A DNA stretch of 7,373 nt from Chitinophaga pinensis. GTDB lineage: Bacteria > Bacteroidota > Bacteroidia > Chitinophagales > Chitinophagaceae. Below the pieces are notes generated by a model. That model saw only the letters and a list, made by a program, of their open reading frames with translations. It was not told where the DNA came from and searched no databases. Of the stretch, positions 1-5,410 are shown in pieces. Numbering within the stretch: position 1 is the first letter of the stretch; each line of letters opens with the position of its first letter. The position numbers and the translations under genes are program-made. The stretch is from positions 1 through 7,373 of the forward strand of contig CALQKL020000105.1 in the NCBI GenBank assembly GCA_943331145.2, in the 5' to 3' direction.

Positions 1-214
1 AGCCGATAGAAGTAAAATGAATGTTTGTTTTGCTACAAAAAACAAAGCGCATGAGCAGCTTTTTCTAGATTATGCTGCTTCAAATGGCATTATTGGTATT
101 CAAGGACATCGACTTTCTGGAGCGTTTAGGGCTTCTCTATATAATGCCTTACCTTTAAGTAGTGTGGAGGTGCTTGTAAACCTGATGAAAAATTTTGAGC
201 AATCCGTTGTTTAA
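1..214 (+). CDS. serC: Phosphoserine aminotransferase, C-terminal end (5' truncated by window)
   Basis: This is the last 70 codons of a gene that begins upstream of the window; the reading frame is open from base 2 and stops with TAA at 212-214. The visible part opens with A-D-R-S-K-M-N-V, the SerC segment R-S-(K/R)-M-N-V, followed by G-H-R-L-S-G-A-F-R-A-S-L-Y-N-A-L-P-L, the strongly conserved C-terminal block of the family. SerC is a cytoplasmic PLP enzyme that converts 3-phosphohydroxypyruvate and glutamate to O-phosphoserine and 2-oxoglutarate in serine synthesis, and it also acts in the pyridoxine pathway of some bacteria. The PLP-lysine region lies outside the window. The ATG at 17 is internal, not a start. 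The next gene follows after 66 nt on the same strand. Family assignment is secure; nothing looks broken. Confidence 0.95.
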   Translation, partial: ADRSKMNVCFATKNKAHEQLFLDYAASNGIIGIQGHRLSGAFRASLYNALPLSSVEVLVNLMKNFEQSVV

Positions 215-238
215 AACTTTATGTAAGAATTTTTAATT

Positions 239-261
239 CCCTATTTTAATAACCCTATTTT
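239..261 (+). repeat. 9-bp direct repeat in the serC-DUF1015 gap
   Basis: CCCTATTTT occurs at 239-247 and again at 253-261, 14 bp apart start to start, separated by AATAA. These are almost the only G/C-containing tracts in a 66-nt AT-rich gap. The second copy runs into the candidate -7 promoter element at 256-263, so the pair could be half-sites for a regulator or could be chance in low-complexity DNA. Confidence 0.3.
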
Positions 262-263
262 TG
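256..263 (+). promoter_or_regulatory. Candidate Bacteroidota -7 promoter element for the DUF1015 gene
   Basis: TATTTTTG matches the Bacteroidota -7 consensus TAnnTTTG in all six fixed positions. It lies 17 nt before the ATG at 281, which would give a short leader. No clear TTTG-type -33 element is visible at the expected distance upstream, and the gap is so AT-rich that a chance match is possible. If real, the DUF1015 gene can be transcribed separately from serC as well as by read-through. Confidence 0.35.
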
Positions 264-280
264 TTTTAATTTAAAAATAA

Positions 281-1513
281 ATGATAACGATTTCTCCATT
301 TAAGGCTTTAAGGCCCGAAGCCCAGTTGGCTAAACAAGTTGCATCAAGACCTTATGATGTATTAAACAGCAAAGAAGCAAAAATAGAAGCACAAGGAAAC
401 CATTCTTCTTTTTTACATATTACCAAAAGTGAAATTGATTTACCCGAATCGGTTGATATTCACTCGCAAGAGGTTTACGATAAAGCCAAAGAAAATCTAA
501 CGGCATTTATCAGTAGAAATATTTTATTCGTAGAAAGCAAACCTTGTTATTATATCTATCGTTTGATTATGAATGGCAAAAGCCAAACAGGTTTGGTATG
601 TGGCAGTTCGGTTGATGATTATGAAAACGATTTGATTAAAAAACATGAGTTCACCCGCCCAGAAAAAGAATTAGATCGCATCAACCACATTAAAACTACG
701 GGCGCTCAAACCGGAAACGTGTTTTTAGCTTATCGCAATGTAGATGAAGTAGATGCCATAATTCAAAAATGGACATCAGAAAAAAACCCGCAATACGATT
801 TTGTGGCAGACGATGAAATCCAACACAGCATTTGGATTGTAAATGATGACAATACGATTGAAAAAATTACGGAGCTTTTTAAAACAAAAGTTCCATGTAC
901 ATACATTGCAGACGGTCACCATCGTGCAGCATCTGCAGCAAAAGTACGCGCAGCATTAGGTGGTAAAGCAACACCTGAATCGAACTATTTCTTAACCACG
1001 TTATTTCCTTCAAATCAATTGATGATAATGGATTACAATCGTGTGGTAAAAGATTTAGGCGATTTGAGTGAGGAGTCTTTTTTGCAAAAGCTTAAAGATA
1101 AATTTTCAGTAGAAAAAGTAGATACCGCTTATCGCCCAGAAGAATTACACAGTTTTGGATTATATATCAACAAAGCTTGGTACAAATTAACTTCATTAAA
1201 AGGCACTTATACCGAAGACCCAATTGGTGTGTTGGATGTAACCATTTTACAAAACAACATTCTTGCTCCATTGCTAAATATCAAAGATCAAAGAACGGAT
1301 AAACGTATTGATTTCGTAGGTGGGATTCGTGGACTAGAAGCGCTTGAAAACAGGGTGGATAGTGGCGAGATGGCCTTGGCAATCAGCTTATACCCAGTAA
1401 GTATTCAGCAACTATTTGACATTTCGGATAGTGGAAACGTGATGCCACCAAAAAGCACTTGGTTTGAACCAAAACTTAGAGATGGCTTGTTGACGCATTT
1501 AATTGTAAGTTAG
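281..1513 (+). CDS. DUF1015-family protein (uncharacterised; possible serine-metabolism role)
   Basis: This 410-aa cytoplasmic protein (no signal peptide or membrane segment) matches the DUF1015 family along its whole length. It has the N-terminal block I-S-P-F-K-A-L-R-P near residues 4-12 and P-Y-D-V-L-N at 24-29. A conserved H-E-F-T-R-P-E-K-E-L-D-R segment lies at 122-133. The signature Y-I-A-D-G-H-H-R-A-A-S-A-A is at 208-220, followed by D-P-I-G-V-L-D-V-T at 313-321 and a C-terminal K-S-T-W-F-E-P-K-L at 391-399. The G-H-H-R-x-x-A core resembles the G-x-H-R-x-x-A motif of the ParB/sulfiredoxin-like fold, which includes the free-serine kinases SerK and SbnI. A nucleotide-dependent phosphotransfer on serine is therefore a reasonable guess but not shown here. 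In many Bacteroidota this gene travels with serC and serA. Here it follows serC directly by 66 nt. The ATG at 281 is the natural start because the family's N-terminal motif begins four residues in; no Shine-Dalgarno is visible. Confidence 0.9.
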   Translation: MITISPFKALRPEAQLAKQVASRPYDVLNSKEAKIEAQGNHSSFLHITKSEIDLPESVDIHSQEVYDKAKENLTAFISRNILFVESKPCYYIYRLIMNGKSQTGLVCGSSVDDYENDLIKKHEFTRPEKELDRINHIKTTGAQTGNVFLAYRNVDEVDAIIQKWTSEKNPQYDFVADDEIQHSIWIVNDDNTIEKITELFKTKVPCTYIADGHHRAASAAKVRAALGGKATPESNYFLTTLFPSNQLMIMDYNRVVKDLGDLSEESFLQKLKDKFSVEKVDTAYRPEELHSFGLYINKAWYKLTSLKGTYTEDPIGVLDVTILQNNILAPLLNIKDQRTDKRIDFVGGIRGLEALENRVDSGEMALAISLYPVSIQQLFDISDSGNVMPPKSTWFEPKLRDGLLTHLIVS

Positions 1514-1530
1514 TTTATAAGGATTGAACT

Positions 1531-1576
1531 GATGTCAATACTAGTATTATTTACATCGAATTCATCAATACGTATT
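1531..1576. promoter_or_regulatory. Two related palindromes upstream of the TPR gene, possible operators
   Basis: The 77-nt gap holds a perfect 12-bp palindrome, AATACTAGTATT, at 1537-1548 and a perfect 10-bp palindrome, AATACGTATT, at 1567-1576. Both are preceded by TC, so they share the form TCAATAC-(0 or 2 nt)-GTATT. Their centres are 29 bp apart, close to three helical turns. The first is also flanked by GATGT (1531-1535) and ACATC (1553-1557), an additional inverted pair. No T-run follows, so an intrinsic terminator for the upstream gene is less likely than protein-binding sites, but neither is proven. Confidence 0.4.
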
Positions 1577-1590
1577 CAACAATAATCAAC

Positions 1591-2586
1591 ATGAAGAAAT
1601 TCATTTTTATCATTTTAATTTCAATTGCACAAAAAGGAATTGCACAAGATGCAAAGCGATTGCATGAAATGGGTAAAAACTACATGGTAGATGGTGATTA
1701 TTCTAACGCAGAATCACTATTAAATGAAGCTTACAATTTAGATACAAACAATATCATTTTCACAAAAGACTTAGCACTTTGCTTGTATTTTGAAAAGGAA
1801 TATAAAAGAGGCATTAAACTTTTAGTCCAAAAAATTGATTCAGGTGTCGCTGATGATCAAACTTATCAAATAGCAGGAACCATTTATATGGCAAGCCAAC
1901 AATTTGTAGAAGCCGAGATTTTATATTTAAAAGCCATTAAAAAGTTTCCAGGCAATGGCGCATTTTACAATGATATTGGCGAACTACATTTTCGGCAACA
2001 AAACAATCAGTGCATTGATTTTTGGGAAAGAGGAATTGAAGTCGATCCAACGTATCCCCGTAACTATTTTAATGCTTGTAAATTTTATGAAAATTTAGAA
2101 CCCATTTGGAGCATCTTATATGGAGAAACTTATGTAACACTTGATCCATTAAATAAAAAAACACCAGAAATAAAAGACATCCTAATCAATAGTTATAAAA
2201 ATTATTTCTCCGATTTTTCTAATGAAAAATACCTCAAAGAAAAAAATAAATTCGCTCAGAAAGTACTTTCTAATCTTTCGAAACAAAATGATATCGCAAG
2301 GGAAAAAGGCATTACCACATCTACCTTAACAATGATAAGAACGAAATTTATTTTAGAGTGGTACCAAGATAAAACAGAAAAATATCCATTTAATCTGTTT
2401 GACTTTCATTTGAAATTATTGCGAGAGGGATTATTTGAATCTTACAATCAATGGCTGTTTGGCTCATCAGAAAATTTAACCGCATTTCAAAATTGGACAC
2501 AATTGCACAATCAAGAATACAGTGAATTCATGCAGTATTTTAAAGCCAAACCATTTAAGCCGGCCAAAGACGAATTTTATCATTAA
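1591..2586 (+). CDS. Exported TPR-repeat protein, function unknown
   Basis: The 331-aa product begins with a lysine pair and a hydrophobic stretch (residues 4-13) ending in G-I-A-Q, a typical Bacteroidota Sec signal peptide with probable cleavage near residue 18 or 19, so it should act in the periplasm or at the outer membrane. There is no lipobox cysteine. Residues of about 21-154 form roughly four tetratricopeptide repeats: 22-53, 57-86, 90-122 and 124-154. The clearest are G-D-Y-S-N-A-E-S-L-L-N-E-A and F-V-E-A-E-I-L-Y-L-K-A-I. TPR arrays bind protein partners. Residues of about 190-331 are charged, aromatic-rich and of no family I recognise, ending in K-P-F-K-P-A-K-D-E-F-Y-H. It lies 77 nt after the DUF1015 gene, behind paired palindromes, and 51 nt before the acyl-CoA synthetase, so co-transcription with the latter is possible. 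The ATG is chosen because it places the signal peptide correctly. I cannot assign a pathway. Confidence 0.85.
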   Translation: MKKFIFIILISIAQKGIAQDAKRLHEMGKNYMVDGDYSNAESLLNEAYNLDTNNIIFTKDLALCLYFEKEYKRGIKLLVQKIDSGVADDQTYQIAGTIYMASQQFVEAEILYLKAIKKFPGNGAFYNDIGELHFRQQNNQCIDFWERGIEVDPTYPRNYFNACKFYENLEPIWSILYGETYVTLDPLNKKTPEIKDILINSYKNYFSDFSNEKYLKEKNKFAQKVLSNLSKQNDIAREKGITTSTLTMIRTKFILEWYQDKTEKYPFNLFDFHLKLLREGLFESYNQWLFGSSENLTAFQNWTQLHNQEYSEFMQYFKAKPFKPAKDEFYH

Positions 2587-2637
2587 TCCAAAATTTGTAT
2601 CTACTACAATATTCTATTACAATAAAATTATCGAGCT

Positions 2638-4425
2638 ATGAATGAAAATTCCAGACTATTTGATTTTTTGTACGAGCAACAAGCAAATTTCCCTAAAAAA
2701 GATATGCTTGCTGGAAAAGAAAATGGTAAATGGATATTACATTCTACGGATACAATCATAAACAATACACAAAAAATTGGCGCAGGTTTACTCAAATTAG
2801 GTTTGAGTGGAAATGATATGCAAGCCGAAAACCAAGATAAAATTGCCATCATTTCGCGAAACCGTCCTGAGTGGTTAATGCTTGATTTAGCTACACAACA
2901 ATTGGGTATTTTAATTTGTCCAATTTACCCTACAACCAATGCCAACGAAATTGAATTTATTTTTAATGAAGCAAAAGTAAAATATGCATTTGTAAGCGAT
3001 ACAGACATTCTAGAAAAAGTAAACAGCATAAAATCAAATGTTCCTTCACTTATTGATGTATATAGTTTTGACAATGAGCCAGGAGCGAAATACTGGAAAG
3101 ATATTTGGATAGAACCAGATGCTGAAACATTAATTAAATTAGAAGAAATTAAATCTTCTATTAAAGCTACACAGTGTGCAACCATCATTTATACATCTGG
3201 TACCACCGGAGTGCCAAAAGGGGTAATGTTGAGTCATCACGGTTTAGTGATGAATGTATTAAACTCTACCAAAAGCTTTCCGTTTCCAGTTGCTCCCAAC
3301 GAACGAGCGTTGAGCTTTCTGCCGCTCAATCACATCTTTGAAAGAATGGCTTCCTACATTTATATTTCTACAGGCATTTCAATTTATTATGCCGAAAATT
3401 TAGATACCATTGGCGAAAATTTAAAAGAAGTAAAACCATTATTATTCTCTACGGTTCCAAGATTACTCGAAAAAGTATTTGATAAGATAATGGCAAAAGG
3501 TGGTGAGTTAAAAGGTGTAAAAAGGAAATTATTTTATTGGGCTGTTGGATTAGCAGAAAAATTCGACAACATTAATAAAGGCAGTTTAAGTTATCAAGTT
3601 CAATTGGCGATAGCTAATGTGTTGATTTTTAAAAAATGGCGCGAGGCATTAGGCGGAAATGTAAAATATATTATTACAGGCGGCGCAGCTTGTCAGGTGA
3701 AATTGTTACGCATTTTTACAGCTGCTCAAATACCTGTTTTTGAAGGTTATGGCCCAACAGAAAATTGTCCGGTGATTAGTGTGAATTGCAATAAAAAAGG
3801 AGGAACAAAATTTGGCACCGTTGGGTTGGTCATCGACGGACAAGAAGTGAAAATAGAAACCGACGGAGAAATATGCGTAAAGGGACCTAGTGTTATGATG
3901 GGTTATTACAAACACCCCGAATGGACAGAAGAAGTAATTAAAGACGGTTGGTTGCATACCGGAGATATTGGCGTATTTGAAGATGGTAAATACTTGAAAA
4001 TAACAGATCGAAAAAAGGAGATGTTTAAAACCAGTGGTGGAAAATATGTTGCCCCTCAAGTAATTGAAAACAAACTAAAAGAGTCGCCGTTTGTAGAGCA
4101 GTTAATGGTTTTGGGCGATAATCAAAAATTTGTGTCTGCATTAATTGTTCCCTGCTTTTCAAATTTAAAATCATGGATGATGAGTCAATCCATTACATTT
4201 ACCAGCAACCAAGAAGCCATAGAACATCCCGAAGTTGTACATTTTTACAATAGCATCATAGAAACCTACAATGGCTTTTTCAATCATGTAGAACAAGTAA
4301 AAAAGATAAAATTATTGTCTGAAGAATGGAGCGTGTTTACCGGCGAAATGACACCCAAATTGAGCATTAAAAGAAAAGTAATAATGGAAAAATATCAACA
4401 AGAAATTGAATGGATATACAAATAA
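2638..4425 (+). CDS. Long-chain acyl-CoA synthetase (AMP-forming)
   Basis: This 595-aa enzyme of the adenylate-forming superfamily activates long-chain fatty acids with ATP and CoA to acyl-CoA, AMP and pyrophosphate, acting in the cytoplasm or at the inner face of the membrane. The large N-terminal domain carries the phosphate-binding loop Y-T-S-G-T-T-G-V-P-K-G (185-195), L-P-L-N-H-I-F-E-R (228-236), Y-G-P-T-E-N-C-P-V (371-379) and the ATP-ribose aspartate motif T-G-D-I-G (441-445). The hinge is D-R-K-K-E (457-461), followed by S-G-G-K-Y-V-A-P. Length fits the long-chain (FACL/ACSL) group. In the small C-terminal domain the family's T-P-T-x-K-x-K-R motif reads T-P-K-L-S-I-K-R (572-579), with Ser576 at the position usually held by the catalytic lysine. 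The ATG at 2638 is favoured by the N-terminal L-F-D-F-L-Y segment common in the family; no Shine-Dalgarno is seen. The short carboxyl tail runs into a terminator hairpin. Substrate chain length cannot be read from sequence. Confidence 0.93.
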   Translation: MNENSRLFDFLYEQQANFPKKDMLAGKENGKWILHSTDTIINNTQKIGAGLLKLGLSGNDMQAENQDKIAIISRNRPEWLMLDLATQQLGILICPIYPTTNANEIEFIFNEAKVKYAFVSDTDILEKVNSIKSNVPSLIDVYSFDNEPGAKYWKDIWIEPDAETLIKLEEIKSSIKATQCATIIYTSGTTGVPKGVMLSHHGLVMNVLNSTKSFPFPVAPNERALSFLPLNHIFERMASYIYISTGISIYYAENLDTIGENLKEVKPLLFSTVPRLLEKVFDKIMAKGGELKGVKRKLFYWAVGLAEKFDNINKGSLSYQVQLAIANVLIFKKWREALGGNVKYIITGGAACQVKLLRIFTAAQIPVFEGYGPTENCPVISVNCNKKGGTKFGTVGLVIDGQEVKIETDGEICVKGPSVMMGYYKHPEWTEEVIKDGWLHTGDIGVFEDGKYLKITDRKKEMFKTSGGKYVAPQVIENKLKESPFVEQLMVLGDNQKFVSALIVPCFSNLKSWMMSQSITFTSNQEAIEHPEVVHFYNSIIETYNGFFNHVEQVKKIKLLSEEWSVFTGEMTPKLSIKRKVIMEKYQQEIEWIYK

Positions 4426-4453
4426 AAAGCCGACACAAGTCGACTCTTTATTT
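4420..4453. terminator. Bidirectional intrinsic terminator overlapping the acyl-CoA synthetase stop codon
   Basis: The arms pair across an ACAA loop (4435-4438). CGAC (4431-4434) pairs with GTCG (4439-4442). After a C-A mismatch, AG (4428-4429) pairs with CT (4444-4445). After an A-C mismatch, AAATAAA (4420-4426) pairs with TTTATTT (4447-4453). The plus strand ends in TTTATTT. Read on the minus strand, the hairpin is followed by TTTTTATTT, so it can also stop transcripts of the convergent flavoprotein gene, whose stop is about 150 nt away. The GC core is short, so efficiency is uncertain. The synthetase stop codon (TAA, 4423-4425) sits inside the left arm. Confidence 0.6.
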
Positions 4454-4600
4454 AATGGTTTGGTTCGTTCATAGTTTTCAATTAGTTGATTCAGATACTT
4501 TAGAATTCAAATTTAAGTTAACATTATTGAATATCAACGATTTATATATCAATTTTCTTGTAGAAATTATACTACAACATAGCATTTGATTCTAGAAATA
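4454..4600. other. Convergent intergenic stretch with no gene
   Basis: About 150 very AT-rich bases separate the terminator from the end of the flavoprotein gene. I see no convincing ORF or RNA gene. The only structure is a small inverted repeat, TTGTAG (4558-4563) and CTACAA (4572-4577), around an 8-nt loop. It could be a weak 3' hairpin for the minus-strand transcript but lacks a good T-run on either strand. Confidence 0.5.
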
Positions 4601-5320
4601 TTACCCATAAATTTCAAGATGAATGTCTTTTTTATCGTAACCCAATTCTATTAATCTAGATTTAGCTTCGTCAATCATATTCTTCCAGCCACATAAATAA
4701 AATTGAGCATCAGGTTTAGAGGCGCAAAGATTTTCATAAATAGAATGTACATAGCCTTTCTCCCCTTCCCAATCATCTCTAGACAAAGTTGGGTGAAAGT
4801 AAAAATCATTGAAATCAATTTCTAATTTTTTCATTTCATCGAAATACAAGAGATTGTTTTTTGTTCTTGTACCAAAAATGAGGTGAATTTTATTATGCGA
4901 AATACGATTTTTAAAAATATGATTTACCATACTTCGAAATGGTGCAATTCCAGTACCTGTGCAAATTAAATAGAGTTCTTTATCTAGATTTTGAGGAATT
5001 GTAAACACACCCAGTGGTCCTCTAAATGTAATTTGACTCCCAACATTAATTTCATTAAATAAATATGGTGTTCCTAATCCTGTGGGATTAAGCACAATCA
5101 GGAGTTCAAAAACATTTGTGCCATCAGGCCAAGATGCAATGGAATAGCTTCTCCATCTTTTATTTGATTTTTCATGAATCGGCAAATCCAATGTTACAAA
5201 TTGACCAGGTAAAAAATCAAATTTATCTACTGATGGTGCTTGTATCCAAAATCTTTTGGTGTCATTTGTTTCGTCTACAATTTTTATTACTGTTCCAGTT
5301 AGCCAAGGTTGTAACGACAT
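4601..5320 (-). CDS. FAD-dependent ferredoxin-NAD(P)+ reductase-family oxidoreductase
   Basis: This 239-aa soluble flavoprotein has the two-domain ferredoxin-NADP-reductase fold and moves electrons between NAD(P)H and a one-electron carrier. The N-terminal FAD barrel (about 1-108) contains L-P-G-Q-F-V-T-L (37-44) and the flavin-binding R-S-Y-S-I-A-S (57-63), then G-P-L-G-V-F (101-106). The pyridine-nucleotide domain (about 115-239) shows C-T-G-T-G-I-A-P-F-R-S-M (120-131), F-G-T-R (149-152) and F-Y-L-C-G-W (207-212). It ends E-I-Y-G, close to the C-terminal aromatic segment that covers the flavin in this family. No 2Fe-2S ferredoxin domain or extra domain is fused, so it needs a separate partner, which is not encoded nearby. 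NADPH versus NADH preference and the physiological role cannot be decided. The gene is convergent with the acyl-CoA synthetase and divergent from mfd, so it is probably monocistronic. The start at 5320 fits the family length; a weak -7-like TATCTTAC lies 14 nt upstream. Confidence 0.88.
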   Translation of the reverse strand: MSLQPWLTGTVIKIVDETNDTKRFWIQAPSVDKFDFLPGQFVTLDLPIHEKSNKRWRSYSIASWPDGTNVFELLIVLNPTGLGTPYLFNEINVGSQITFRGPLGVFTIPQNLDKELYLICTGTGIAPFRSMVNHIFKNRISHNKIHLIFGTRTKNNLLYFDEMKKLEIDFNDFYFHPTLSRDDWEGEKGYVHSIYENLCASKPDAQFYLCGWKNMIDEAKSRLIELGYDKKDIHLEIYG

Positions 5321-5340
5321 GCTTTTTATTTTTAGTAAGA

Positions 5341-5351
5341 TACATCATGTA
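5341..5351. promoter_or_regulatory. Small dyad in the divergent flavoprotein-mfd promoter region
   Basis: TACAT-C-ATGTA is an 11-bp inverted repeat with a one-base centre. On the minus strand it abuts TATCTTAC (5335-5342), a partial match to the TAnnTTTG element ahead of the flavoprotein start. A bound protein here could affect that promoter. The dyad is short and chance is a real possibility. Confidence 0.25.
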
Positions 5352-5381
5352 GAATTAATATAAAATTTTCTCTTAGACGCT

Positions 5382-5389
5382 TATCTTTG
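5382..5389 (+). promoter_or_regulatory. Candidate -7 promoter element for mfd
   Basis: TATCTTTG is a full match to the Bacteroidota -7 consensus TAnnTTTG, 21 nt before the mfd ATG. It lies in a 90-nt gap that must contain the start site because the upstream gene is on the other strand. I do not see a TTTG at the -33 position, which is often degenerate. Confidence 0.5.
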
Positions 5390-5410
5390 CTGCATTAATT
5401 TTTTGGGTGA

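Noticed and set aside
17..214. A separate 65-aa small protein starting at ATG 17
   Set aside because: The frame is open to the window edge and the residues before this Met (A-D-R-S-K) continue the SerC motif, so it is the end of serC.
3706..4059. 117-aa minus-strand open frame opposite the acyl-CoA synthetase
   Set aside because: It is antisense to the most conserved motifs of the synthetase (YGPTEN, TGD, DRKKE); the openness is explained by the sense gene.
4558..4577. TTGTAG/CTACAA hairpin as a terminator for the flavoprotein gene
   Set aside because: The stem is only six mostly A-T pairs with an 8-nt loop and no proper T-run downstream; the hairpin at 4420-4453 is a better candidate.
5116..5352. 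78-aa plus-strand open frame overlapping the start of the flavoprotein gene
   Set aside because: Nearly all of it is antisense to conserved flavoprotein sequence, and it has no recognisable product or promoter.
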